Positions 1-5,756 of a stretch of DNA of 6,613 bases are shown here, piece after piece; within the stretch, counting starts at the first letter, position 1; each line of letters starts with the position of its first letter. This stretch comes from an uncultured Planctomycetaceae bacterium (GTDB taxonomy: Bacteria; Planctomycetota; Planctomycetia; Pirellulales; Pirellulaceae), in the NCBI GenBank assembly GCA_937967755.1, contig CALBTA010000069.1, positions 1 through 6,613 on the forward strand. Reading direction: 5' to 3'. Both the position numbers and the translations under genes were made by a program. Under the pieces are notes generated by a model. The model worked only from the letters and a program-made list of their open reading frames with translations. It did no database searches and was not told the DNA's origin.

Positions 1-371
1 AAGCCGACGCCGAAAAGCAGATTGACGAGGTGCTGTTGCCGCAGCAGCGCGACCGGCTGCGGCAATTGGCACACCATGTCGAACTAAAACGCAGCGGAGC
101 GCAAGATGCGCTACTCGATGGCAAGTTGGCTGAAGAGTTGGGCATCACTGCAGAACAAAAGGCCCGCTTGCGCGAGAAAGCCCAAGAGCTTGAAAAAGAA
201 ACGGCTGCCGAAATTGCCCGCCTGAAGGAGAAGGCCAAAGCCGAGCTGTTCGCCGAACTAACACCGGAGCAACAGAAGAAGCTGAAAGATTTGCTCGGCG
301 ACGACTTCGACTACCAGCAAACCGATTGGCGGCAGCGGATTCGTCAATCACAACGCCGAATTCAACCGTAA
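1..371 (+). CDS. C-terminal part of a charged helical protein with LTxxQ-like repeats (5' end outside window)
   Basis: The reading frame is open from base 3 to the TAA at 369-371, giving 122 visible residues. The GTG at base 30 is only an internal codon, and the gene most likely starts upstream of the window. The visible part is rich in Glu, Lys, Gln, Arg and Ala and should be almost entirely helical or coiled-coil. Three copies of an LTxxQ-like element followed by a basic helix can be seen at visible residues 11-15 (LLPQQ), 48-52 (ITAEQ) and 86-90 (LTPEQ), about 37 residues apart. LTxxQ motifs are typical of Spy/CpxP-like periplasmic proteins, and similar 'LTPEQ' proteins are common and uncharacterised in planctomycetes. 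The signal peptide, if any, would be upstream, so location cannot be judged. The C-terminus is a basic, Gln/Arg-rich tail. Function is unknown; the coding call itself is firm because the frame shows clear amphipathic periodicity. Confidence 0.75.
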   Translation, partial: ADAEKQIDEVLLPQQRDRLRQLAHHVELKRSGAQDALLDGKLAEELGITAEQKARLREKAQELEKETAAEIARLKEKAKAELFAELTPEQQKKLKDLLGDDFDYQQTDWRQRIRQSQRRIQP

Positions 372-436
372 CTTCCCACTCGCCAAATGTTCTTAGAAAA
401 TGGCAGCGACGCGAGAGCATCGCCCGCGATAACAAG

Positions 437-458
437 GCTGAATTTTTGCAAATTCAGC
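437..458. terminator. Hairpin between convergent genes, possible bidirectional terminator
   Basis: A perfect 9-bp inverted repeat (gctgaattt at 437-445 and aaattcagc at 450-458) encloses a 4-base loop. It sits in the 109-base gap between the stop of the left + strand gene (371) and the stop of the minus-strand Coa1-like gene (481). The position is where a shared terminator is expected. The stem is AT-rich and no long T-run follows on either strand, so intrinsic termination may be weak. Confidence 0.45.
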
Positions 459-480
459 TACAGGTTAGCCGCGAGGAGCA

Positions 481-924
481 TCAATCGGCGAGCGAAAGTG
501 CTGTTCCGTCCTGTAGCGTGACGTCGAACGAATCGAATTCCCACTGCTGGCCGTTTTGCTGCGCGTAGAAGTAGACTTGAGCCGTGCCGCTGGGGCCGCG
601 GATGGTGAACGTGTAATCGGCCGTTCCGCCTGTCCCGGGCGACTGATTGTATTGGCCGTTGAAACCAATGATGTCGGAATCGATCGGCTCGCCGAGGGCC
701 GCGGTGATTTGCGGTTCGCTGCGGATCCGCTCCATCGCAATCGTGTAAGGCTCGGCGTTTCGCAAGGCGTTGATGCCAATCGTGAACAGCCCGCCGCAAC
801 AGCCCAAGCACATCAACAACGGCAAGAACACAATGGTCGGGATCAGCCACAACATATTACGGGCGAACCAGCCCCGCTGTGGCTGCGGCTGTTGCATGTT
901 GGGATCGTGAGGAACGTGGCTCAT
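481..924 (-). CDS. Coa1-family (cytochrome c oxidase assembly factor-like) single-pass membrane protein
   Basis: This 147-residue protein has a short polar, Pro/Gln-rich N-terminus (residues 1-20) and one strong membrane segment (about 24-50, containing the unusual CLGCCGG stretch). A soluble domain of about 80 residues follows. The soluble part has the pattern of bacterial Coa1-like proteins: a helix with predicted contacts (AMERIRSEPQITAALGEPI, 63-81), then alternating strands with TADYTFTIRGPSGTAQVYFY (101-120) and a QWEFDSFDV end strand. In mitochondria Coa1 helps assemble cytochrome oxidase. In bacteria this fold appears in many membrane-anchored proteins of unknown role, so oxidase assembly should not be assumed. 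The ATG at 924-922 is preceded by a weak GGACGG. The gene starts 3 bases after the stop of the repeat-motif gene upstream, so the two are very likely co-transcribed and perhaps translationally coupled. Family assignment is by pattern recognition only. Confidence 0.7.
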   Translation of the reverse strand: MSHVPHDPNMQQPQPQRGWFARNMLWLIPTIVFLPLLMCLGCCGGLFTIGINALRNAEPYTIAMERIRSEPQITAALGEPIDSDIIGFNGQYNQSPGTGGTADYTFTIRGPSGTAQVYFYAQQNGQQWEFDSFDVTLQDGTALSLAD

Positions 925-927
925 GAA

Positions 928-1995
928 TTACCCGTCCGCCTTTCGGCAATAGGCCAACATTCCGGCAACGTCATTGGGAAGTTCCCCGCCGCCCGCCGCT
1001 GCGTCATCGGCAGCAGGCTGACTGGCAGCTTCCGGTTCGGCTTCAGCTTCCACGGCCGCTTGCGGCTTCGCCTCTTCCTTGGCGGCACGCTCCTCCGCGG
1101 GCTTCGCGGCCGGCGCTTTAGAAACCGGTGCCTTCCCGCTCGCTTGCTCACGGGCCATCGCCAACATTTGTTCAACCGTCATGCCGGAAGTATCAATGCC
1201 GCCTGCGGCCATCGTGTTGCCGGCAGGCGAAGCGGGTTGTTCCTTGCGCGCCGGCGGATCCGCTTTCGGTTGCGGGGCTTTGCTGACGGCTGCTTGCTCT
1301 TTGGCGACGCTCGCCCCGCCGTCGGACCTGCGCGCCGCCGCCAGCATCTGCTCGACCGACATCGCTTTCGCATCGGCCGGTGCCGCTGGCTGCTTCGCGG
1401 CAGGAACTTCCTTGGTAGGCGCAGCTTCCACTTTCGCAGGCGCGCTGGCTTTCGCCGGAGCGGCTCCGCCATCGGAACTTCGCGCGGCGGCGAGCATGTC
1501 GGCGACGCTCATCTGCCCGCCGGTTTTAGCAGGAGCCTCCTTCGTTTCTTTTGCGGGGGACGGCTTCGACGGCGAAGCCGTCGCCTTGAGTGATGATCCG
1601 CCGCTATCGGATGATCGCGCCGCGGCCAGCATGTCGGCCACGCTCATGCCGCCACCGCTTGCCGCCGCGGGCTTGCCGGCCGACTCCCGGCTTTTCTCAA
1701 GCTTCGACGGCTCTTTCTTCGCCGCCGGCTTCGCACTCGTCTTCGGCTTGTCGGCAGCGGTCCGCGCTTCGACTTCCGCCGCGTCGACCACCTTCAGGAA
1801 ATCAACATCGATATCATACCAACCGATGTTGTTAATCCACTGGTCGAACTCGACCAACGCCCGACCGCTCATATTCACGGTTCGAACATGCCCGATCAGC
1901 CCGCCAAAGCGTTTCAGTTCCGGCCGGCTCTCATCGACGGTGACGAACTTGTCGGTATATTCTTCTTTGAGCTTCTCAATATGCTCGAAGACCAT
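928..1995 (-). CDS. Planctomycete-type hypothetical protein: SH3-like N-terminal domain plus disordered tail with repeated MSVxxMLAAAR motifs
   Basis: From the ATG at 1995-1993 this is a 355-residue protein beginning MVFEHIEKLKEEYTDKFV. Residues 1-70 look like a compact beta-barrel domain of SH3/KOW style: GGLIGHVRTVNMSGRALVEF, then NNIGWYDIDVDFLKVVD. From about residue 75 on the composition changes to Ala/Pro/Lys/Glu and should be disordered. Within this tail are short hydrophobic motifs starting at residues 117, 162, 212 and 272 (MSVADMLAAAR, MSVADMLAAAR, MSVEQMLAAAR, MTVEQMLAMAR). The first three are followed by a Ser/Asp/Gly stretch. A degenerate fifth copy forms the C-terminus (about 339-355, DVAGMLAYCRKADG). 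There is no signal peptide or membrane segment, so it is probably cytoplasmic. The design suggests a multivalent scaffold or adaptor whose motifs dock onto a partner; that is inference. A TTG start at 2088 would add 31 residues of poor quality and was rejected. It lies 3 bases upstream of the Coa1-like gene. No Shine-Dalgarno sequence is visible. Confidence 0.8.
   Translation of the reverse strand: MVFEHIEKLKEEYTDKFVTVDESRPELKRFGGLIGHVRTVNMSGRALVEFDQWINNIGWYDIDVDFLKVVDAAEVEARTAADKPKTSAKPAAKKEPSKLEKSRESAGKPAAASGGGMSVADMLAAARSSDSGGSSLKATASPSKPSPAKETKEAPAKTGGQMSVADMLAAARSSDGGAAPAKASAPAKVEAAPTKEVPAAKQPAAPADAKAMSVEQMLAAARRSDGGASVAKEQAAVSKAPQPKADPPARKEQPASPAGNTMAAGGIDTSGMTVEQMLAMAREQASGKAPVSKAPAAKPAEERAAKEEAKPQAAVEAEAEPEAASQPAADDAAAGGGELPNDVAGMLAYCRKADG
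931..1647 (-). repeat. Five in-frame copies of a short protein motif (MSVADMLAAAR type)
   Basis: Core copies lie at 1615-1647, 1480-1512, 1330-1362, 1150-1182 and, degenerate, at 931-981. Copies 1-3 extend into a Ser-Asp-Gly-Gly type tail (1597-1614, 1465-1479, 1315-1329). Start-to-start spacing grows along the protein: 45, 50, 60 and about 69 residues. The copies differ at many synonymous positions at the DNA level while the protein motif is kept, which points to selection on the peptide rather than a recent DNA duplication. The linkers are Ala/Pro/Lys-rich and not alignable to each other. Confidence 0.85.
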
Positions 1996-2107
1996 AATCG
2001 TTTGAGGCAGTGATAGGGTGATCGAAGACCGAAAACAGGACCAAACATACGATTTTCCCCCAAATCCCGCCCCCTGACAACCGGACAATCGCCTTGGCGT
2101 TCGGATT

Positions 2108-2136
2108 GCGGCAACCGCTTGCCGCTTTTGATTTTT
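2108..2136 (+). terminator. Stem-loop followed by T-tract in a divergent gap (terminator- or attenuator-like)
   Basis: A perfect 7-bp GC-rich stem (gcggcaa at 2108-2114 with ttgccgc at 2119-2125) has a 4-base loop and is followed directly by ttttgattttt (2126-2136). This is the form of an intrinsic terminator on the + strand. No + strand gene ends here: the gene to the left runs on the minus strand and the gene to the right starts at 2254. It could stop antisense transcripts or act in a long leader of the downstream gene. Confidence 0.5.
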
Positions 2137-2158
2137 ACAATGCTGTTGAGATCTCGCT

Positions 2159-2188
2159 TCGGCGGAACCTGCACGGCATGGCTATAGT
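2159..2188 (+). promoter_or_regulatory. Weak candidate promoter for the asparaginase-family gene
   Basis: TATAGT at 2183-2188 matches the sigma70 -10 consensus at five of six positions. The hexamer at a reasonable distance upstream (ttcggc, 2159-2164, spacer 18) is a poor -35. If real, transcription would start near 2195, about 60 bases ahead of the ATG at 2254 and downstream of the stem-loop at 2108-2136. Confidence 0.25.
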
Positions 2189-2253
2189 TCTCGATCTAGT
2201 CCGGTTCAAATCATGTTTGGGAGTGAATCCATCGCTCGGAAATTGTTTCGCAT

Positions 2254-3195
2254 ATGAAATCGATTGCTTCGCATAACGGTAAGGTTGCGTCCGATCAGGC
2301 CTTTCAGACGATGGTCGCCGGCGGCTCGCCGCTGGATGGCGTGGTGGCTGGTGTGACGCTGGTTGAGGACGACCCAAACGAACTGACCGTGGGCTATGGC
2401 GGGTTGCCGAATGAAGATGGCGTGGTGCAGCTCGATGCGGCGGTGATGGATGGGGCGTCGCATCGCGGCGGAGCTGTGGCCGCGCTGGAAGGGGTTCGGC
2501 ATCCCACGCAGGTTGCCCGCTTGGTGATGGAACAAACGCGGCGGGTGATGCTGGCCGGCGAAGGTGCCCGGCGGTTCGCATTAGCCAACGGCTTCGCCGA
2601 AGAGAACCTGTTGACCGAGAAGGCACGGCGGATGTGGCACTACTGGCGCCGGCGCCGCAGCGGCATTGACGATTGGCGCGACCCGCCGGCTGATGATGAC
2701 CTGGACGCCCACAAGTATTTCCAGCAGGAGTTTTACAAGACCGGCGGAACGATTCATTGCAGTGCGATTGACTCGACTGGGAACATTGCCTGTGCAACGA
2801 GCACTAGCGGGCATTCGTTCAAACTTTGCGGGCGCGTTGGCGATTCGCCGATTTTGGGGGCGGGGCTGTACGTCGATAACGATGTGGGAAGTTGCGGCGG
2901 CATCGGCCATGGCGAAGCGGCGATGCGACACGTCGCGTCGTTCGCCGTGGTGGAGTTGATGCGGCAAGGACGTTCGCCGCTGGAAGCTGGCTTGGAAGTT
3001 TTGCAGCGGATCAACGACAAGGCCCTGCCTGAGGAACGTGACGAACAAGGCCGGGCCAAGTTCGAATTGCAGTTGTTCATTCTGGCCAGCGATGGCCAGC
3101 ACGCCGGCGTGGCGATGCGCGGGCCGAAGGAGATCGCCGTAAGCGATGCCGGCGGCACGAACTTAGAACTGTGTACGCCGTTGTGGGAAGAATGA
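2254..3195 (+). CDS. Aspartylglucosaminidase-like Ntn hydrolase (isoaspartyl peptidase / L-asparaginase family T2)
   Basis: This 313-residue protein has the family T2 layout: an alpha part with GGSPLDGVVAGVTLVEDDP (23-41), VGYGGLPNEDG (46-56) and LDAAVMDG (60-67), then the self-cleavage site before Thr166 in GGTIHCSAID. Cleavage would free Thr166 as N-terminal nucleophile of the beta subunit. Measured from this Thr, Thr184 (+18), Arg194 (+28) and Asp197 (+31, in GRVGDSP) fall exactly where the substrate-binding residues lie in the human and Flavobacterium enzymes. Members hydrolyse beta-aspartyl bonds, such as GlcNAc-Asn or isoaspartyl peptides. Two sites differ: the oxyanion Thr (+51) is Ile217, and the N-terminal Trp of the glycosylasparaginase site appears to be His7. 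No signal peptide is present, so it is probably cytoplasmic, unlike many secreted relatives. The ATG is the only good start, since an in-frame TGA lies at 2224; GGAAA at 2238-2242 is a weak ribosome site. Exact substrate is uncertain. Confidence 0.88.
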   Translation: MKSIASHNGKVASDQAFQTMVAGGSPLDGVVAGVTLVEDDPNELTVGYGGLPNEDGVVQLDAAVMDGASHRGGAVAALEGVRHPTQVARLVMEQTRRVMLAGEGARRFALANGFAEENLLTEKARRMWHYWRRRRSGIDDWRDPPADDDLDAHKYFQQEFYKTGGTIHCSAIDSTGNIACATSTSGHSFKLCGRVGDSPILGAGLYVDNDVGSCGGIGHGEAAMRHVASFAVVELMRQGRSPLEAGLEVLQRINDKALPEERDEQGRAKFELQLFILASDGQHAGVAMRGPKEIAVSDAGGTNLELCTPLWEE

Positions 3196-3196
3196 A

Positions 3197-3403
3197 CTAC
3201 TCGTCGGCAGCGACTTCGTACTCTTCACCGGCCAGTGCGACCAGATCGCCGGCGACGAGTTTGCGCCGCCGTCGGGTTTCGACTTCGCCGTTGACCGAAA
3301 CTTCACCCGCCTGAATCATCAGCTTCGCCTGCCCGCCCGTGGCAACTTGGCCGGTCATTTTGACGAAGTTGTCGAGGCGAATATGGGGCCGTTCGTCGGG
3401 CAT
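3197..3403 (-). CDS. Small S4-domain RNA-binding protein (YbcJ-like)
   Basis: The 68-residue product from the ATG at 3403-3401 is essentially one S4 domain: IRLDNFVKMTGQVATGGQAK (8-27), then the basic turn AGEVSVNGEVETRRRRKLVAGD (32-53). This is the signature of the YbcJ-like family, in which the alpha-L fold binds structured RNA, often ribosomal RNA. Its length matches stand-alone members (about 70 residues). A TTG start 12 bases upstream would add four residues, but the ATG fits the family better. The gene converges on the asparaginase-family gene with one base between the two stop codons. No Shine-Dalgarno sequence is apparent. Cellular role is not established beyond RNA binding. Confidence 0.88.
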   Translation of the reverse strand: MPDERPHIRLDNFVKMTGQVATGGQAKLMIQAGEVSVNGEVETRRRRKLVAGDLVALAGEEYEVAADE

Positions 3404-3430
3404 GTGGTTTGGCAATGGTACCGTAATGCG

Positions 3431-3458
3431 TTGACGTTTAATGCGTCAGTTTTACTGC
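3431..3458 (+). promoter_or_regulatory. Weak candidate promoter for the small membrane protein gene
   Basis: TTGACG at 3431-3436 is a good -35 match; 16 bases on, TACTGC at 3453-3458 is a poor -10. The -35 is part of a small inverted repeat, TGACG (3432-3436) and CGTCA (3444-3448), separated by 7 bases, which could be an operator. It lies in the 141-base divergent gap between the S4 gene and the membrane protein gene. Confidence 0.3.
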
Positions 3459-3544
3459 ATCGCGGGCTTCGGAGTCACCTGTGCGGTTATCACCGTCCGC
3501 CGATTGCGGTTCTATCCGAGAGGCTTTGCAGAAAGGGCGAACTC

Positions 3545-3880
3545 GTGTTTTGGCTCTATGTCGTCGCTGGAATTGTCATTTGCGCCGCGCTGCCGGCGTT
3601 GATTCTGGCGTGGGGCGTTTGGCTGATCGTCAGCGGCAGGACTGGCCTGTTGCCGGGGTTGACGCTCGGCTTGCTGATCGCCGCCTGGTGTACACTCGTG
3701 CTGTTGGTCATCCCTTACGGCGGATTGTATCCGAATCTGCCCGGGGTATTGATAGCCGGTTTGCTCGACGCTCAGGCGGGAGGGACAGTGCAAACGGCCA
3801 TCTGCATCGCGACCAATTCTCTGATGTGGCCAACCGTGACAACTGTCTTGTTTTTGTTCATTCGCCGGGCCGGCAGATAA
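3545..3880 (+). CDS. Small integral membrane protein of unknown function, three predicted helices
   Basis: The best start is the GTG at 3545, preceded by a clear AAAGGG (about 3532-3537) at 7 bases, giving 111 residues. Longer in-frame starts run into sequence that is antisense to the S4 gene and were rejected. Hydrophobic stretches lie at about residues 3-29, 38-58 and 85-106, with a Gly/Pro-rich loop between the second and third (GGLYPNLPGVLIAGLLDAQAGG) that may dip into the membrane. The C-terminus is basic (RRAGR), suggesting a cytoplasmic end. I do not recognise the family; it does not clearly show the pattern of GtrA-type flippases although it sits 57 bases upstream of a family 2 glycosyltransferase on the same strand. 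Co-transcription with that gene is plausible, a functional link is only inferred. Confidence 0.6.
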   Translation: MFWLYVVAGIVICAALPALILAWGVWLIVSGRTGLLPGLTLGLLIAAWCTLVLLVIPYGGLYPNLPGVLIAGLLDAQAGGTVQTAICIATNSLMWPTVTTVLFLFIRRAGR

Positions 3881-3937
3881 GATGATTGCAGGGTATGATG
3901 AACTTGGACCTTGACGTAGCCGCTTTGGAACGATTGC

Positions 3938-4708
3938 GTGTCAGCTTCACCCCAACTTCAAGCCGCCGAAGACTTTCCAAGTGGAGAAAGCGAACGCGTT
4001 GCGCTGCGGATTCTTTCAGTTCTGATTCCGGTCTTCAACGAACGTGACACCGTGGCGCAGTTGATCGAACAGGTCGCTGCGGTTTCCATCGATTTGGAAC
4101 TGGAGATTGTCGTCGTCGATGACGGGTCAACCGACAGTAGCTGGAATTTGCTTTGCGAGGCTGCCGATAAGTATGCCAACGTTAAAGTGTTTCGCCACGA
4201 CCGCAACCAAGGCAAAGGGGCGGCTGTGCGAACCGCCATCGCCAAGGCGACCGGCGACGTGGCGGTGATTCAAGATGCCGATTTGGAATATGACCCGGCC
4301 GATTACAATCGGCTGCTCGCGCCCATCCTGTCAGGCGAAGCCGATGCGGTCTACGGTTCAAGGTTTGCCGCCGGCGCCCAGCGGAAAATCACCCGCTGGC
4401 AGCGAGCGGGTAACCGGGTGCTGACCGGCTTTAGCAATTTGGTGAACCGTCAAAAGCTTACCGATATGGAAACGTGCTACAAGATGATCCGCATGGATCT
4501 TTTGCGGAACTTGCGGCTGCGGTCGAATTCCTTCACGCTGGAACCGGAGATTACCGCGCGGTTAGCTCAGTGCGGCGCTGCAATTCGCGAAGTGCCGATA
4601 AGCTACCGCGGCCGGACCTACGGCGAAGGGAAAAAGATTGGCTTCGTCGACGTGCTGAAAGCCTGCGGTGAAATCGTGCGCAGCGGAATCTGGGACCGGC
4701 AAAGTTGA
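3938..4708 (+). CDS. Family 2 glycosyltransferase, dolichyl-phosphate mannose/glucose synthase-like
   Basis: The 256-residue protein is a soluble GT-A fold enzyme. Visible motifs in order: LSVLIPVFNE (26-35), VVVDDGSTD (58-66) for nucleotide binding, HDRNQGKGAAVRTA (87-100), the metal-binding QDADLEYDP (112-120, DxD equivalent Asp113/Asp115), YGSRF (139-143), TDMETCYKMIR (175-185) and EPEITARLA (202-210), then YRGRTYGEGKKIG near the end. This set is typical of DPM1/DPG-synthase-like enzymes, which move mannose or glucose from a nucleotide sugar to a polyprenyl phosphate on the cytoplasmic face. There is no C-terminal membrane anchor, so it resembles the short DPM1-type form. The GTG at 3938 follows an in-frame TAG at 3917 and a GGAA at 3928-3930; a later start near residue 22 cannot be excluded. 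The nucleotide sugar and acceptor are not decidable from sequence. Confidence 0.9.
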   Translation: MSASPQLQAAEDFPSGESERVALRILSVLIPVFNERDTVAQLIEQVAAVSIDLELEIVVVDDGSTDSSWNLLCEAADKYANVKVFRHDRNQGKGAAVRTAIAKATGDVAVIQDADLEYDPADYNRLLAPILSGEADAVYGSRFAAGAQRKITRWQRAGNRVLTGFSNLVNRQKLTDMETCYKMIRMDLLRNLRLRSNSFTLEPEITARLAQCGAAIREVPISYRGRTYGEGKKIGFVDVLKACGEIVRSGIWDRQS

Positions 4709-4747
4709 TCGGCAGTCCCTGACGATCAGAAGCGGAGCATGATGTCA

Positions 4748-4766
4748 ATCGCGAGGGACTCGCGAT
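4748..4766. terminator. Hairpin between convergent genes, possible shared terminator
   Basis: A perfect 8-bp stem (atcgcgag at 4748-4755 with ctcgcgat at 4759-4766) has a 3-base loop. It lies in the 64-base gap between the end of the glycosyltransferase gene and the end of the LipM-like gene, which converge here. There is no strong T-run on either side, so this is a structural candidate only. Confidence 0.4.
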
Positions 4767-4772
4767 CTACTT

Positions 4773-5513
4773 TCAGCGCCGGAGGGTCCATTGCTCGGTC
4801 GCGTATTTTGTCCGGCGTAGTTGCTCGGCAATTTCCAACTCGGCCGTCGTGATGGTTTCGGGGTTCATTGTGAACCCCAACGTACTGGCAACTTCCGCGG
4901 CAAACCGCTGAGCCAGATTCTCAAAGGTAACATCCTCACCTGTCAAATCCCCAATTCCCGGCAATTCGGGCGCGAACGAACTTCTGGCGAGTAATACACT
5001 TCCATGTTGCAAGATCGCTCCTCGACGACGGCGTTGGGCGCTGCCGGCGATTTTATTTTCGCCGAGAATCACATCCCCATCGGATCGCCGCTCGAAGCAA
5101 AGAAAAGGAGCGCCTTCGCTGGTAAGTTCGCCACCGGAAAAAAGACTCCCGATGCCGTTGAGCGCTGCGATCAAAGCATTGTGTACCTTTTCGTAAAACC
5201 CGCGGGCGGGTTCGCCTTTCGCCACTTCCTCGGGCAGCACCAACGCATAGGTCAATTCGCGGTCATGCAAGATCGCGCCGCCCCCGCTGGGCCGCCGAAT
5301 TAGTTCGCACTGCCGGCTGGGCTGGTGGTGCTCGCGATCCGCCGCGCGTTGGAAATACCCCAAAGACAAAGTCGGACGCGCCCACTGATAAATTCTCAGC
5401 ACCGGACCAGCGTCTTCGCTCCCCGACGCGGCTGATTCCAACAACGCCTCATCCAGCGCCATGTTCATCGCGCCATCGGCCGGCGGGCTGAGGATCAGGC
5501 GGCAGGGTTGCAT
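4773..5513 (-). CDS. LipM-like octanoyltransferase / lipoate-protein ligase A family protein
   Basis: The 246-residue protein belongs to the biotin/lipoate ligase fold. Motifs: MNMALDEALLE (16-26), the acyl-pocket motif RRPSGGGAILHDRELTY (73-89), CFERRSDGDV (139-148) and KIAGSAQRRRRGAILQHGS (154-172). The Cys139 just ahead of the KIxGSAQ motif, together with Lys154 and the LQHGS sequence, is the arrangement of LipM-type octanoyl-ACP:protein octanoyltransferases, in which the Cys carries the acyl group. Lipoate ligases lack that Cys. It would therefore put octanoyl groups on GcvH or E2 lipoyl domains before LipA inserts sulfur. The length is somewhat short of typical LipM (about 280), the C-terminal region being reduced. 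The ATG at 5513 is preceded by GGACGA. It begins 18 bases after the hicA stop on the same strand. A ligase or LipL-like amidotransferase role remains possible. Confidence 0.85.
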   Translation of the reverse strand: MQPCRLILSPPADGAMNMALDEALLESAASGSEDAGPVLRIYQWARPTLSLGYFQRAADREHHQPSRQCELIRRPSGGGAILHDRELTYALVLPEEVAKGEPARGFYEKVHNALIAALNGIGSLFSGGELTSEGAPFLCFERRSDGDVILGENKIAGSAQRRRRGAILQHGSVLLARSSFAPELPGIGDLTGEDVTFENLAQRFAAEVASTLGFTMNPETITTAELEIAEQLRRTKYATEQWTLRR

Positions 5514-5531
5514 TATTCGTCCAGCAAAGAA

Positions 5532-5756
5532 CTACAGCAGCGCGACGAATTCATCCACGGTCAGGTCAGCATCGCGCAAGATTTGCCGAAGCGTTCCAAC
5601 TCGAACTGGGCGATGGTCAGGAACGACAACGCGGGCTGGTGGATCGTCGCGTCGGAGAATCATGTGACTTCCGCGCTGCCGACGAAACACGAACCCGACT
5701 TTTTCGAGCACCTGGCGAACTTGCTGCCCCGAAAGATCGCGCGGTAGCCTCGCCAT
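5532..5756 (-). CDS. hicA: HicA-type mRNA interferase toxin
   Basis: The 74-residue protein has the HicA/YcfA double-stranded-RNA-binding-like fold: a first helix LSGQQVRQVLEKVGFVFRRQ (8-27), the catalytic segment RGSHMILRR with His31 (28-36), a strand VVVPDH (43-48), and the closing helix pattern VGTLRQILRDADLTVDEF (53-70). HicA toxins cleave mRNA and stop translation until bound by HicB. The active His and the length (family usually 60-80 residues) are intact, so the toxin should be functional. The ATG at 5756 shares one base with the hicB stop (TAATG on the minus strand), which implies translational coupling to the antitoxin. The LipM-like gene follows after 18 bases. Confidence 0.93.
   Translation of the reverse strand: MARLPRDLSGQQVRQVLEKVGFVFRRQRGSHMILRRDDPPARVVVPDHRPVRVGTLRQILRDADLTVDEFVALL

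Noticed and set aside
556..2005. Two long + strand open frames (345 aa at 556-1593 and 308 aa at 1079-2005) opposite the repeat-motif gene
   Set aside because: They are antisense to a well-supported gene and arise from its high-GC, Ala/Lys-rich codons. Their translations are Arg/Gly- or Ala/Ser-rich, with no domain pattern.
1996..2088. TTG start extending the repeat-motif protein by 31 residues
   Set aside because: The added segment (MSGCQGAGFGGKSYVWSCFR...) lacks the character of the mature domain, and MVFEHIEKLK is a natural ATG start at the domain edge.
2135..3158. Several minus-strand open frames opposite the asparaginase-family gene (for example 2135-2797, 2581-3102, 2754-3158)
   Set aside because: They are shadows of a strongly conserved + strand gene, with low-complexity Arg/Ser/Pro-rich translations and no recognisable domain.
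3347..3544. N-terminal extension of the small membrane protein to 177 residues
   Set aside because: The extension is antisense to the S4 gene and polar, while the GTG at 3545 has a good ribosome binding site and begins right before the first membrane helix.
5004..5747. + strand frames opposite the LipM-like and hicA genes
   Set aside because: They are antisense to genes with intact family motifs, and their translations show no domain.
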